In this document: piece after piece, positions 46,283-56,807 of the stretch | How positions within the stretch are numbered: the stretch's first letter is position 1 | How the letters are laid out: the number at the start of each line of letters is the position of its first letter | Assembly: GCF_000298315.2 (NCBI RefSeq) | Contig: NZ_AEYE02000003.1 | Coordinates: 62,001 to 126,000 of the forward strand | DNA length: 64,000 bases | Direction of reading: 5' to 3' | DNA from: Rhizobium grahamii CCGE 502 | GTDB taxonomy: Bacteria > Pseudomonadota > Alphaproteobacteria > Rhizobiales > Rhizobiaceae | Program-made: the position numbers and the translations under genes | The notes under the pieces: model-generated | The model's input: the letters and a program-made list of their open reading frames with translations, nothing else | Told to the model about the DNA's origin: nothing | The model's database searches: none

Positions 46283-47203
46283 TTGAGCAATGACGATGTG
46301 ACGGCCGATGGCGGCAGGCAACGCAGCTTCCGCATGCACAATATGTCCGTTCCGGCACGACCATTGGAGCCGGCGCTCTATCTCGTCGCGACGCCGATCG
46401 GTAATCTCGGCGACATCACGCTGCGTGCCTTGGAAACGCTTGCCGGCGCCGACGTCCTGGCCTGCGAAGACACGCGCGTCACCCGCGTCTTGCTTGACCG
46501 GTTTGGCATTCAGAACCGCCCCTATGCGTATCACGAACACAATGCTGACGAGGCTGGGCCGCGGCTTTTGCAGGCGCTGGAGGCCGGAAAGTCTGTGGCG
46601 CTCGTCTCGGACGCCGGAACGCCGCTGGTCTCCGATCCCGGCTACCGCCTCGCGCAGAGCGCCATCGAGATGGGCTATCGCGTCGTGCCGATTCCCGGCG
46701 CCTCCGCGCCGCTTGCGGCTCTGGTCGGGTCCGGGCTGCCGAACGACGCCTTTCTGTTCGCGGGGTTTCTGCCGACCAAGGACAAGGCCCGCCGTGATCG
46801 GCTGGCGGAGTTCGAGGCAGTTCCCGCAACGCTGATGTTCTTTGAATCGCCCCATCGCATTGCTGCTACGTTGACCGCTGCCGCCGATGTACTCGGCGGC
46901 GATCGCGCGGCATCCGTCTGTCGCGAATTGACGAAGACCTATGAAGAGTTTCGCCGTGGGACGCTGGCCGAGCTCGCGGCGCGCTACGCCGATGTCGATA
47001 ACGTCAAGGGCGAGATCGTGCTGGTCATCGGACCACCTCCCGAGCGGGCGGTCGAAGCAGCCGATGTCGATGCGATCTTGGCGGACTTAGCCAAAACCTT
47101 GCCAACCTCCAAGGCTGCCGCGGAAGCGTCAAAGCTGACCGGCGTCTCCAAGAAGGAGCTCTACCAGCGTCTTCTCGACATGAAGGGCGGCGATGGGCGA
47201 TAG
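46283..47203 (+). CDS. rsmI: 16S rRNA (cytidine(1402)-2'-O)-methyltransferase
   Basis: This 306-residue tetrapyrrole-methylase-fold enzyme methylates the ribose of C1402 in 16S rRNA. It has the family motifs [82 protein letters not shown] and [12 protein letters not shown]. The start is uncertain: TTG at 46283 gives a short extension; ATG at 46334 or 46343 also fit the homologous core. It overlaps yraN by 11 bp, a conserved pairing in proteobacteria. Confidence 0.95.
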   Translation: MSNDDVTADGGRQRSFRMHNMSVPARPLEPALYLVATPIGNLGDITLRALETLAGADVLACEDTRVTRVLLDRFGIQNRPYAYHEHNADEAGPRLLQALEAGKSVALVSDAGTPLVSDPGYRLAQSAIEMGYRVVPIPGASAPLAALVGSGLPNDAFLFAGFLPTKDKARRDRLAEFEAVPATLMFFESPHRIAATLTAAADVLGGDRAASVCRELTKTYEEFRRGTLAELAARYADVDNVKGEIVLVIGPPPERAVEAADVDAILADLAKTLPTSKAAAEASKLTGVSKKELYQRLLDMKGGDGR

Positions 47204-47561
47204 GACTCCTGCCGCCGACCGCCGCAGGGCGCTTCGCCGGGGCCATCTCTCCGAGTATCTCGCTGCTGTCTATCTCATGCTGAAGGGTTACCGCATCGTC
47301 GCCATGCGCTATCGCACCAAGCTCGGCGAGATCGACATCATTGCACGCAAGGGCAATCTGGCGATTTTTGTTGAAGTGAAGGCGCGTCGCGAGGAGATGG
47401 GTGCGATCAACGCCGTGTCGCCAACGGCGCAAAACCGGATCAGGGCGGCCAGTGATCTATGGCTGCAGCGTCAACGCGATTATGCTTTGCTTTCGCAGCG
47501 TTACGATATTGTGGCCATCCTGCCCGGCCGCCTGCCGCGTCATTTTCCGAACGCCTTCTGA
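47193..47561 (+). CDS. YraN family protein (UPF0102, endonuclease-like fold)
   Basis: This 122-residue protein has the YraN restriction-endonuclease-like core: [50 protein letters not shown], with the GEIDII-(x)n-EVK pattern of a PD-(D/E)xK fold. It overlaps the 3' end of rsmI, so it is translated coupled to it. The family is widespread, often beside rsmI, and its precise role is not settled. It is followed by a hairpin-like repeat and the Pho box of the ugp operon. Confidence 0.93.
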   Translation: MGDRTPAADRRRALRRGHLSEYLAAVYLMLKGYRIVAMRYRTKLGEIDIIARKGNLAIFVEVKARREEMGAINAVSPTAQNRIRAASDLWLQRQRDYALLSQRYDIVAILPGRLPRHFPNAF

Positions 47562-47562
47562 C

Positions 47563-47588
47563 CTCTTTGCACTCGCGTGCAAAAAGAG
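47563..47588 (+). repeat. Inverted repeat after yraN
   Basis: CTCTTTGCAC-TCGC-GTGCAAAAAGAG forms a 7-bp perfect stem (TTTGCAC/GTGCAAA) that can extend through the flanking CTC/GAG with slippage. It lies 2 bp after the yraN stop and just before the Pho box. It has no U run after the stem, so terminator activity is uncertain. Confidence 0.4.
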
Positions 47589-47592
47589 CCGA

Positions 47593-47610
47593 CTGTAACA
47601 GTCCCGTCAT
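47593..47610 (+). promoter_or_regulatory. Pho box upstream of the ugp operon
   Basis: CTGTAACAGTCCCGTCAT is two PhoB half sites 11 bp apart: CTGTAAC (5 of 7) and CCGTCAT (6 of 7) against CTGTCAT. It lies 76 bp upstream of ugpB. Phosphate-starvation induction of ugp by PhoB is well established in enteric bacteria and rhizobia. Confidence 0.75.
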
Positions 47611-47685
47611 CAAATCATCAAGGAGGCGTCATGGAAGGCCTCTATTGCACTCCTCACCCCAATAACTGGTGGAGAGGGATTAGCC

Positions 47686-48985
47686 ATGTTCAAGAAGATT
47701 TCTATGGCCGCTATGGCGGTTAGCTTTTCGGCGTCGTCGTCCTTTGCTGCGACCAACATCACCTGGTGGCACGGCATGGGCGGCCGCAACGGCGAAGTCA
47801 TCAACGAGGTTGCACAGAAGTTCAACGCTTCGCAGACGAGCTGCGCCATCACGCCGGTCTCCAAGGGATCGTACGAAGAAGCGCTCGCAGCCGGCATTGC
47901 CGCTTTCCGTTCGGGCGAACAGCCGAACATCCTGCAGGTGTTTGACGCTGGCGCCGCCACTATCATCAACGCCAAGGGCGCCGTCATTCCGGCTGAAGAC
48001 CTGATCAACAGCGCCGGCTACAAGTTCGACCGCAACGCCTTCATCCCCGGCGTTCGCTATCTCTACGCTGCTGCTGACGGCAAGTTCGTCGGTATGCCGT
48101 TCAACTCTTCCGCTCCGATCATGTACACCAACCCGGAAGCGCTGAAGAAGGCTGGCGTCGAAACCCCCGAAGACTTGGGAAGAGTTCGAAGCAATCGCTC
48201 CGAAGCTCAAGGAAGCCGGTTACATCCCGCTCGTCCAGACGCAGCTGACCTGGGAGTTCACCGAGAACTTCTTCTCGCGCAACAACATCCAGTTCGCGAC
48301 CAACAACAACGGTTACGACAGCATCACCGACACCAAGCTGAAGGTCACAGACCCGAACCTCATCATGATGTTCGAAAAGCTGAAGGCCTGGAAGGATGAA
48401 GGCTACTTCGCCTACTACGGCGCTGGCTGGAACGACAACCAGAAGCCCTTCGAAGAAGGCAAGGTCGCTCTGTGGATCGGTTCCTCGGGCTCTTTCGGCG
48501 GCCTGAAGAAGACGGCAACCATGCCCTTCTCGGCAACCTTCCTGCCCTATTGGGGTTCGATCAACGGCGCCGACAAGAACACCTTCATCGGCGGCGCTGC
48601 CCTCTTCGCGATGGCTGGAAAGCCGGAAGCCGAAAACAAGTGCGTTGCCGACTTCTTCCAGTTCCTAACCTCGCCTGAGATCCAGAAGTTCTACCACCAG
48701 GCAACCGGCTACGTCGCCATCACCGAAGCAGCCTACGATCTCGCCAAGAAGGAAGGCTACTACGAGAAGGAGCCTGTCGCCGAAGTCGGTATCAAGCAGC
48801 TGAAGCTGGAAGGCGGCGAATGGTCGAAGGGCTACCGCCTCGGCTTCTACCCGCAGATCCGCTCGATCATGGAGCGCGAGTACAACCGCATCTTCGCTGG
48901 TGAAACCACCGTCAAGGACGCTTTCGACACTATCGAGAAGGAAGGCAACGAACTTCTCGCCCGTTTCGCAAAGACGGCCGGCTGA
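47686..48985 (+). pseudogene. ugpB: sn-glycerol-3-phosphate ABC transporter binding protein, frameshifted
   Basis: This is the periplasmic binding protein of the glycerol-3-phosphate importer, about 432 residues if the frame is restored. Signal peptide: MFKKISMAAMAVSFSASSSFA, then NITWWHGMGGRNGEVINEVA. At 48164-48168 a run of five C breaks the frame: as read it gives ETPEDLGRVRSN; with four C it reads ETPKTWEEFEAIAPKLKEAGY and continues to the end at 48985 (second part GWNDNQKPFEEGKVALWIGSSG...). Restoring one base gives a normal UgpB throughout, so this is either a recent null mutation or a sequencing error. Downstream ugpA, ugpE and ugpC are intact. Confidence 0.9.
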
Positions 48986-49015
48986 TTTCAGCCACCTCGA
49001 CTGTGACAGTCAATA

Positions 49016-49045
49016 GGGATCTCCTTTCCTCGGAAGGGAGATCCC
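49016..49045 (+). repeat. Strong hairpin between ugpB and ugpA
   Basis: GGGATCTCC pairs perfectly with GGAGATCCC, and the inner TTTCC/GGAAG extends the stem to about 13 bp. No U run follows. Such intercistronic hairpins after a binding-protein gene usually protect the upstream mRNA and let the binding protein be made in excess over the permeases. Confidence 0.65.
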
Positions 49046-49066
49046 ATCAGCGATAGAGGACCGCGC

Positions 49067-50044
49067 GTGGCCTACACTCCATCCCAACCCCGCTTCGGCC
49101 GGTTCATTTCGGGCCGTGCGGTAGGCGCCAGGAAACCGGCAGCCGCCGCCGAGCCGGCAGGCGCCAAGCGCGTCCAGTTCTCGCCATCGCTCATCCCGTA
49201 TCTGTTTCTGGCGCCGCAGCTCGCGGTGATCTTCATTTTCTTCTACTGGCCGTCCGTGCAGGCGGTGCAGTCGTCCTTCTATATCGAGGATCCCTTCGGC
49301 TTCGGCTCGACCTTCGTCGGCCTCAGCAATTATACCGATGTGATCTTCAGCCCCGAATATCTTGCTATCGCCAAGTTCACGGTTGTCTTCACGGCACTGG
49401 TAACCTTCTTCTCGCTGGCACTCGGTCTGCTGCTGGCGGTCAAGGCCGATGCCGTCATTCGCGGCAGTTCCGCCTACAAGACGCTGCTGATCTCGGTTTA
49501 CGCGATCGCCCCGCCGGTCGCCGGCCTCATAGGCATGATGTTCTTCGACCTGCATATCGGTCCCTTCGTCAAGCTGGCGGCCTGGTTCGGTTGGGACATG
49601 CAGGTCGGTCTCAACTACTACGACACAGCCTTTGCGCTGATCGTCGTCGCAGTCTGGAAACAGATCCCCTACAATTTCATCTTCTTCCTGTCCGGCCTTC
49701 AGGGCGTGCCGGTCTCCGTGCGCGAAGCCGCCACCATCGACTGCCGCTCCGGCTTCCGCCGGTTCTGGACGGTGACGCTGCCGTTGCTCGCGCCAACCGC
49801 CTTCTTCCTGCTGATCATCAACATCACCTACGCCCTGTTCGACACCTTCGGCGTCATCGACGTGATGGTGAAGGACAAGCCGGCCAACAATCCGATCACC
49901 CTTGTCTACAAGGTCTACATGGACGGCTTCCGCGGCAACGATATCGGCAGCTCCTCGGCGCAGTCGGTCATCCTGATGATCGTCGTCTTCGTCCTCACCA
50001 TCATCCAGTTCCGCTTCATCGAGAAGCGGATCCACTACACGTGA
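49067..50044 (+). CDS. ugpA: sn-glycerol-3-phosphate ABC transporter permease UgpA
   Basis: This 325-residue permease has six transmembrane helices, the first at about residues 45-65 (PYLFLAPQLAVIFIFFYWP). The EAA loop that contacts the ATPase is VPVSVREAATIDCRSGFRRFWTVTLPLL. It has a longer, Ala/Pro-rich N-terminal tail than E. coli UgpA. The GTG start at 49067 follows GAGGA. It is the second gene of ugpBAEC and precedes ugpE by 13 bp. Confidence 0.95.
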   Translation: MAYTPSQPRFGRFISGRAVGARKPAAAAEPAGAKRVQFSPSLIPYLFLAPQLAVIFIFFYWPSVQAVQSSFYIEDPFGFGSTFVGLSNYTDVIFSPEYLAIAKFTVVFTALVTFFSLALGLLLAVKADAVIRGSSAYKTLLISVYAIAPPVAGLIGMMFFDLHIGPFVKLAAWFGWDMQVGLNYYDTAFALIVVAVWKQIPYNFIFFLSGLQGVPVSVREAATIDCRSGFRRFWTVTLPLLAPTAFFLLIINITYALFDTFGVIDVMVKDKPANNPITLVYKVYMDGFRGNDIGSSSAQSVILMIVVFVLTIIQFRFIEKRIHYT

Positions 50045-50057
50045 TCGGGGAAGACCA

Positions 50058-50900
50058 ATGTACAAGACGAAACCTCTCGATCACCTGATCCTCATCCTCG
50101 GCTCGCTGTTTTTGATCCTGCCCGTGATCGTCGCCTTCATGACCTCGACTCACGAAGCGGCCGAAATCCACACCAAGGGCCTGATGATCACGCCCGGCGA
50201 CAATTTCGTCGGCACCTACGAGAAAGTGCTCACCCAGAAGGGCGGCTTCACCGGCGAGATCACCGGCCTCAACATGGTGCTGAACTCGCTGATCCTTGGT
50301 GTCGGCTTTGCCGTCGGCAAGATCGTGCTATCGATGATGGCGGCCTACGCCATCGTCTACTTCCGCTTCCGGTTCGCCACGCTTGCCTTCTGGGTCATCT
50401 TCACGACGCTGCTGTTGCCGCTCGAAGTGCGCATCATGCCGTCCTACGAAGTCATGAGCAAACTCGGACTGCTGAACTCATACACCGGCCTGATCGTGCC
50501 GCTGCTCGCGTCCGCGACCGGCACCTTCTATTTCCGCCAGTTCTTCAAGTCCGTCCCCGAGGAACTCTTGGAGGCCGCCCGCATCGATGGCGCCGGGCCG
50601 TTCAAGTTCTTCGTCGACATCCTGATCCCGCTGTCGCGCACCATGATGGCGGCGATCTTCATCATCATGTTCGTCTATGGCTGGAACCAGTATCTCTGGC
50701 CCATGCTGATGACCACCGACGAGAGCTTCTTCACGCTCATGCGCGGCATCAAGTCGATCCTGCAGGTCTGGGTCGGTTCGCAAATTCCCGATTACAACGA
50801 AGCCTTTGCACTCGCCGTGCTGGCCATGCTGCCGCCGGTGTTGATCGTCGTGATTTTCCAGAGATGGTTCATCAAGGGCCTAACCGAGAGCGATAAGTAA
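50058..50900 (+). CDS. ugpE: sn-glycerol-3-phosphate ABC transporter permease UgpE
   Basis: This 280-residue second permease of the Ugp importer has six transmembrane helices, beginning [26 protein letters not shown]. The EAA coupling loop is [29 protein letters not shown]. The conserved [20 protein letters not shown] precedes it. The protein ends [15 protein letters not shown], the standard end of the UgpE/MalG group. It follows ugpA by 13 bp and precedes ugpC by 11 bp, in one operon. Confidence 0.96.
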   Translation: MYKTKPLDHLILILGSLFLILPVIVAFMTSTHEAAEIHTKGLMITPGDNFVGTYEKVLTQKGGFTGEITGLNMVLNSLILGVGFAVGKIVLSMMAAYAIVYFRFRFATLAFWVIFTTLLLPLEVRIMPSYEVMSKLGLLNSYTGLIVPLLASATGTFYFRQFFKSVPEELLEAARIDGAGPFKFFVDILIPLSRTMMAAIFIIMFVYGWNQYLWPMLMTTDESFFTLMRGIKSILQVWVGSQIPDYNEAFALAVLAMLPPVLIVVIFQRWFIKGLTESDK

Positions 50901-50911
50901 GGAAGAAAACC

Positions 50912-52009
50912 ATGGCACGGATCGAAATCTCGAAGGTCTGCAAGGATTATCATGGCGGCGTCCGCGCCGTGAACGGCGTCGATATCTCGATCGCCGATGG
51001 TGAGTTCATCGTCCTCGTCGGCCCGTCCGGCTGCGGCAAGTCCACGCTGCTGCGCATGGTGGCGGGGCTGGAGGAGATCTCCGACGGCACCGTCAGCATC
51101 GGTGACCGGGTGGTCAACAGCATCGACCCGGCTGATCGCGACATCGCCATGGTCTTCCAGAATTATGCGCTCTACCCGCACATGACCGTCTACGACAACC
51201 TCGCCTACGGCCTGAAAAACCGCAAGACGCCGAAGGCCGAGATCGACGCGCGCGTCGCCGAGGCCGCCCGCACGCTGCAGCTCGAGCCCTATCTCGACCG
51301 CCGCCCGCGCGCGCTCTCCGGTGGCCAGCGCCAGCGCGTCGCCATGGGCCGCGCCATCGTCCGCAAGCCCGCGGCGTTCCTCTTCGACGAGCCGCTGTCG
51401 AACCTCGATGCCAAGCTGCGCGTTTCCATGCGTGGCGAGATCAAGCGCCTGCAGCGTCGCCTCGGAACCACCTCGCTCTACGTCACCCACGACCAGCTGG
51501 AGGCGATGACGCTGGCCGACCGCCTCGTGGTTCTCAGCCACGGCGAAATCGAGCAGATCGGTACACCGCTCGAGGTCTATCATCGCCCGGCTTCCACCTT
51601 TGTGGCGAGCTTCATCGGCTCGCCTGCCATGAACCTCCTCAAGGGCGAACTACATGGCGATAAGCTCGCACTGGGGCCAAGCATGATCGACCTTGCGGGG
51701 CTTGCGCCGACATCAGGGCCTGTCACGGTCGGCATTCGGGCCGAGGACCTGCGCCTTGCCGGTGCCGGTGAACATGCCATGACGGTCGCGATCGACTACG
51801 TCGAAGAGCTTGGCTCACAGCGCCTGGTGCACGGAAGTCTTGGCGATCAACAGTTGACGGCGGTCCTGTCGCCCGAAGTTGAGCTGAAGTCCGAACTGCG
51901 GCTGATTGTTGGCGCAGAGCGGCTGCATTTCTTCAATCACGAGACGGGCAAGCGCATCGGCGAGACGGTAGCTTCGCCGGCCGCCGTGGTCAAAACGGAA
52001 ATCGCCTGA
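50912..52009 (+). CDS. ugpC: sn-glycerol-3-phosphate ABC transporter ATP-binding protein
   Basis: This 365-residue ATPase powers glycerol-3-phosphate (and probably glycerophosphodiester) import. Walker A is GPSGCGKST (residues 37-45), with the Q loop in [13 protein letters not shown], signature [15 protein letters not shown], Walker [12 protein letters not shown] and the switch His in [15 protein letters not shown]. The C-terminal TOBE domain (about 240-365) is complete ([15 protein letters not shown]). It is the last gene of ugpBAEC, in the usual rhizobial order. Confidence 0.96.
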   Translation: MARIEISKVCKDYHGGVRAVNGVDISIADGEFIVLVGPSGCGKSTLLRMVAGLEEISDGTVSIGDRVVNSIDPADRDIAMVFQNYALYPHMTVYDNLAYGLKNRKTPKAEIDARVAEAARTLQLEPYLDRRPRALSGGQRQRVAMGRAIVRKPAAFLFDEPLSNLDAKLRVSMRGEIKRLQRRLGTTSLYVTHDQLEAMTLADRLVVLSHGEIEQIGTPLEVYHRPASTFVASFIGSPAMNLLKGELHGDKLALGPSMIDLAGLAPTSGPVTVGIRAEDLRLAGAGEHAMTVAIDYVEELGSQRLVHGSLGDQQLTAVLSPEVELKSELRLIVGAERLHFFNHETGKRIGETVASPAAVVKTEIA

Positions 52010-52102
52010 CCCCTGATTGATCCTTAAAATTGTACCGATCGCCTGTACGGTGCCTTTACGACTCTCTGCTATCCCGAAACGGATTGGATAGCAGGGGGGC
52101 TC

Positions 52103-52612
52103 ATGGGTATTCATATGATGCTGGCAAGCGTGGTGGCGATGGCCGCGCGCGTGGCGCCCTTTCCGAGTCTGCCGCAGCCGCAAGCAAAGACATTCGTGGC
52201 AAAGTCCGGCGATACCTTCGACATGCGCGCGACGCCGATCAATCCGGATTGGGTCATCAGCGGCAACCCCCAGGCACGCACCGGCGAGCATTCGCGCAGC
52301 CATGACGATGCAGCCTATACGGCTATCTGGGATTGCACGGCCGGCGAATTCCGTTGGTACTTCTACTGGGACGAAACGGTGATGATCCTCGAGGGCGGCG
52401 TCCATATCGTTGCCGAGGACGGCACGGAGCGGACGCTGCAAGCCGGCGATGTTGCCTTCTTCGCGGCGGGCAGCTGGGCCAGTTGGCGCGTGGACGACTA
52501 TGTGCGCAAGGTGGCCTTCCTGAGGAAGCCGTTCCCGAAGCCCGTCGCGCTCGCCTACCGGCTGAAAAGCCTGCTGCGCGGCGACGTCCAAAAGAGCGGT
52601 ATCGCCGCCTGA
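52103..52612 (+). CDS. Cupin domain-containing protein
   Basis: This 169-residue protein has an N-terminal hydrophobic stretch (MGIHMMLASVVAMAARVAPF) that could be a membrane anchor or signal. A cupin barrel of the (S)-ureidoglycine aminohydrolase-like type follows: YTAIWDCTAGEFRWYFYWDETVMILEGGVHIVAEDGTERTLQAGDVAFFAAGSWASWRV. The usual cupin histidines are largely replaced, so metal binding is doubtful. The ATG at 52103 follows a G-rich ribosome binding site. It stands between ugpC and gshB; the function is unknown. Confidence 0.88.
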   Translation: MGIHMMLASVVAMAARVAPFPSLPQPQAKTFVAKSGDTFDMRATPINPDWVISGNPQARTGEHSRSHDDAAYTAIWDCTAGEFRWYFYWDETVMILEGGVHIVAEDGTERTLQAGDVAFFAAGSWASWRVDDYVRKVAFLRKPFPKPVALAYRLKSLLRGDVQKSGIAA

Positions 52613-52706
52613 CGATTTCCGGTTTCGTCACAACGAAGCCGTTGATTGGCGTTGCGTTCGGGGCATCTGCAGCCTACATCTGTCCGGCATCAGCTAAGGG
52701 ACAGAA

Positions 52707-53651
52707 ATGGCTAAGATCACGAACGTAGCGGTCCAGATGGACCATGTTGCCGGCATCAATATTGCGGGCGATTCCACCTTTGCGATGAGCCTGGAAGCGC
52801 AGGCTCGCGGCTACAAGCTCTTCCATTACACGCCCGAGCGCCTGAGCTTCAGAGACGGCAATCTGTACGCCACGGTGGAGCCGATGGTGTTGCGCGACGT
52901 CAAGGGCGATCATTTCGAGCTTGGGGCGCCCGAACGCGTCGATCTTTCCACCATGGACGTCATCCTGCTGCGCCAGGATCCGCCGTTCGACATGGCCTAC
53001 ATCACCTCGACCCACCTGCTGGAGCGGATCCATCCGAAGACGCTCGTCGTCAACGACCCGGCCTGGGTGCGGAACTCTCCCGAAAAGATCTTCGTCACCG
53101 AATTTGCCGATCTGATGCCAAAGACGCTGATCACCAAGGATGCAGCGGAAATTCGCCGCTTCCGCGATGAGATGGGTGACATCATCTTGAAGCCGCTCTA
53201 CGGCAATGGCGGCGCCGGGGTTTTCCATTCGACAAGGGACGACCGCAACCTGTCGTCGCTGCTCGAAATGTTCGGTCAGCTCTTCCGCGAACCCTTTATC
53301 GCGCAGCAGTACCTTCCTGATGTTCGCAAGGGCGACAAACGCATCCTGCTCGTTGACGGCGAGCCGGTCGGCGCAATCAATCGCGTGCCCGCCGAACACG
53401 ACAGCCGCTCCAACATGCATGTCGGCGGACGCGCCGAGGCGACTGAACTGACCGCCCGCGAGATCGAAATCTGCAAGCGCATCGGCCCCGCACTCAAAGA
53501 GCGCGGTTTCCTTTTCGTCGGCATCGACGTCATTGGCGACTATATGACGGAGATCAACGTCACCTCGCCGACCGGTATCCGCGAAGTGCGCAAATTTGGC
53601 GGTGCCGATATCGCAGCCTTGTTGTGGGACGCAATCGAGCAGAAGCGGTAG
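52707..53651 (+). CDS. gshB: Glutathione synthase
   Basis: This 314-residue ATP-grasp ligase joins glycine to gamma-glutamylcysteine, the second step of glutathione synthesis. Characteristic stretches are [63 protein letters not shown] (ATP-binding Gly-rich loop), [20 protein letters not shown] and [21 protein letters not shown]. The length is normal for GshB. The start codon is preceded by AAGGGA. Its product serves the GSTs seen elsewhere in the window. Confidence 0.97.
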   Translation: MAKITNVAVQMDHVAGINIAGDSTFAMSLEAQARGYKLFHYTPERLSFRDGNLYATVEPMVLRDVKGDHFELGAPERVDLSTMDVILLRQDPPFDMAYITSTHLLERIHPKTLVVNDPAWVRNSPEKIFVTEFADLMPKTLITKDAAEIRRFRDEMGDIILKPLYGNGGAGVFHSTRDDRNLSSLLEMFGQLFREPFIAQQYLPDVRKGDKRILLVDGEPVGAINRVPAEHDSRSNMHVGGRAEATELTAREIEICKRIGPALKERGFLFVGIDVIGDYMTEINVTSPTGIREVRKFGGADIAALLWDAIEQKR

Positions 53652-53808
53652 GCATCGTTTTGTCGCCGGGCGCCGAGAACGGACGGGCGGGTTTTGCAGG
53701 CAGTTCGTCCCTTCCGGATGCTCCCGCTCGATGCGGTCGGGGCAAGTGCACCGGTTTGTTCCGTCTCTGCAACCCGCCACAACCTGCCTGCAGCGTTAGC
53801 TTGAATCT

Positions 53809-53823
53809 GTTCTTTTATTGTTC
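53809..53823 (+). promoter_or_regulatory. LexA (SOS) box upstream of comM
   Basis: GTTCTTTTATTGTTC is an exact GTTC-N7-GTTC alphaproteobacterial SOS box. With the following TTG it closely matches the box at 23021-23035. It lies 95 bp upstream of the comM start, next to a possible TTGTTT -35 element. Confidence 0.75.
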
Positions 53824-53917
53824 TTGTTTCATTCCTGTTTCTATGCAAGATTGCAATTCGCGACAATGATACGTCGTTAAACTGCAGTGTAGTGGGTTGC
53901 GGCACAGGGGATGGGGC

Positions 53918-55450
53918 ATGGTCGCACGCGTCAGCACGGTTGCATTTCAGGGCATTGAGGGTGTTCCGGTTGAAGTTCAGGTCATGGTCGCGCCCGGGCG
54001 GGTCGTGACGCAGATCGTCGGTCTTCCGGATAAGGCGGTGGCGGAAAGCCGCGAGCGGGTTCACGCCGCGCTGCACGCCTCGGGCCTGGCCCTCCCAGCC
54101 AAGAAGATTACTGTCAACCTCGCGCCGGCGGACCTGCCCAAGGAAGGCTCCCATTTCGACCTGCCGATCGCCCTTGGCCTAATGGCGGCCCTCGGCGCCA
54201 TTCCGGCGGATGCGCTTTCCGACTACGTTGTGATTGGCGAACTCAACCTGGATGGCACGATTGCTCCCGTCGCCGGGGCGTTGCCGGCCGCGATTGGCGC
54301 AAACGCCATCGGCAAGGGGTTGATTTGCCCGGCCGAAAGCGGTGCGGAAGCGGCCTGGGCCGGACCGAGTATCGACATCCTTGCGCCGCGCAGCCTGATC
54401 GCGCTTGCCAATCATTTTCGCGGTACCCAGGTTCTCTCCCGTCCCGAACCTTCGATCCGCACAAACACTGTCAGCCTGCCTGACCTTGCCGACATCAAGG
54501 GGCAGGAAAGTGCCAAGCGGGCGCTGGAAGTGGCGGCGGCCGGCGGCCATAACCTCTTGATGATCGGCCCGCCCGGCTCCGGAAAATCCATGCTTGCAGC
54601 GCGCTTGCCCTCGATCCTGCCGCCGCTTTCCGCTGCCGAGCTTCTGGAAGTCTCGATGATCCATTCGGTAGCCGGACAATTATCCGGCGGGAAGCTCTCG
54701 GATCGACGCCCCTTCCGTACGCCGCATCATTCCGCCACCATGGCAGCCCTCGTCGGAGGCGGCCTGCGCGCAAAGCCCGGCGAGGCGTCACTGGCCCACC
54801 ACGGCGTTCTGTTTCTCGATGAGTTTCCCGAGTTTTCGCCGCAGGCGCTCGATGCGTTACGGCAGCCGTTGGAAACAGGCGAATGCATCATCGCCCGTGC
54901 CAATCATCGTGTGGCCTATCCGGCCAACATCCAGCTCGTCGCGGCGATGAATCCCTGTCGCTGTGGCATGGCCGGCGAACCCGGCCATAGTTGCGCACGT
55001 GGTCCACGCTGCGTGACGGACTATCAGTCGCGCATTTCAGGCCCGCTGATGGATCGCATTGACATCCGCATCGATGTGCCGGCTGTCTCGGCTTTTGATC
55101 TCATCAGGCCAATGCCTGCTGAAAGGAGCGCTGATATCGCCCGCCGCGTCGCCCGTGCGCGCGAGATTCAGCGGGATCGCTTCAAGGCGGCGGGGCCGGG
55201 GGCAATCGGGACCAACGCCCGGTGCTCGACCGCCATGATCGAGACATACGCCGCACCGGATGCTTCCGGCCTGCAATTGCTCCGCGACGCAGCCGAAAAA
55301 ATGAAGTTCTCGGCGCGCGGATATCATCGTGTCCTAAAGGTCGCGCGTACGCTGGCGGATCTTGATGGCAGCGAGATGGTGGGTCGCATCCATCTTGCCG
55401 AGGCGATCTCTTATCGCATCGCCGGCGAACGTCTGACCACGCCCGCCTGA
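53918..55450 (+). CDS. comM: YifB/ComM family Mg-chelatase-like AAA+ ATPase
   Basis: This 510-residue protein has an N-terminal Lon-protease-like domain (VARVSTVAFQGIEGVPVEVQV), a central AAA+ module with Walker A IGPPGSGKSMLAARL (about residue 216) and Walker B GVLFLDEFPEF, the insert MNPCRCGMAGEPGHSCARG with four cysteines, and a C-terminal helical domain (SARGYHRVLKVARTLADL). ComM is a hexameric helicase promoting branch migration in recombination of taken-up DNA. The ATG at 53918 is set by the conserved N-terminus. A LexA box upstream suggests induction by DNA damage. Confidence 0.95.
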   Translation: MVARVSTVAFQGIEGVPVEVQVMVAPGRVVTQIVGLPDKAVAESRERVHAALHASGLALPAKKITVNLAPADLPKEGSHFDLPIALGLMAALGAIPADALSDYVVIGELNLDGTIAPVAGALPAAIGANAIGKGLICPAESGAEAAWAGPSIDILAPRSLIALANHFRGTQVLSRPEPSIRTNTVSLPDLADIKGQESAKRALEVAAAGGHNLLMIGPPGSGKSMLAARLPSILPPLSAAELLEVSMIHSVAGQLSGGKLSDRRPFRTPHHSATMAALVGGGLRAKPGEASLAHHGVLFLDEFPEFSPQALDALRQPLETGECIIARANHRVAYPANIQLVAAMNPCRCGMAGEPGHSCARGPRCVTDYQSRISGPLMDRIDIRIDVPAVSAFDLIRPMPAERSADIARRVARAREIQRDRFKAAGPGAIGTNARCSTAMIETYAAPDASGLQLLRDAAEKMKFSARGYHRVLKVARTLADLDGSEMVGRIHLAEAISYRIAGERLTTPA

Positions 55451-55524
55451 AAATCGAAAGGAGCGCCAGAAAGCGCCCTCAGACTGGTGACGAGGTGTTC
55501 TTTCTTGCCGGACGATCGTTTTTT

Positions 55525-55641
55525 CCGTCATGCCGACCCTTGTTGAACCGGCATCCAGTGGCACCGGGTCTGCTGTGCGAACGGAACGCGCGCAAGGACC
55601 TGCGCGCGCTGGACCCCGGCGCTCGGCCGGGGTGACGATGG
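55525..55641. repeat. RIME-like rhizobial intergenic palindromic element
   Basis: The sequence begins CCGTCATGCCG and soon has CCGGCAT. It continues through GCGCGC-aaggacct-GCGCGC and ends CTGGACCCCGGC-gctcg-GCCGGGGTGACGA. The outer palindromes and wording match the Rhizobium intergenic mosaic elements (RIME) found many times in rhizobial genomes between genes. It lies between the convergent comM and cysK ends and may act as an mRNA 3' structure. Confidence 0.65.
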
Positions 55642-55712
55642 ATGGGCATCCGTCCCGACGAGCCTTAAGACCTTGTCAGAAAGCTGGTGTGCCCCGTGTC
55701 AGGAATGCCGGC

Positions 55713-56675
<963 letters not shown>

Positions 56676-56807
56676 TAGGCTCTCCCTTGGTGAAACGTGC
56701 GGAGAGAATAGGGTCAAAGATGGATGGAGGCCAGTGTGGGTTCATCCGCCAGAAGCGATCAGGCGAGAAAAAATCCTTTAGGAACGGGGCTTTGTCGAAT
56801 GAATTTT

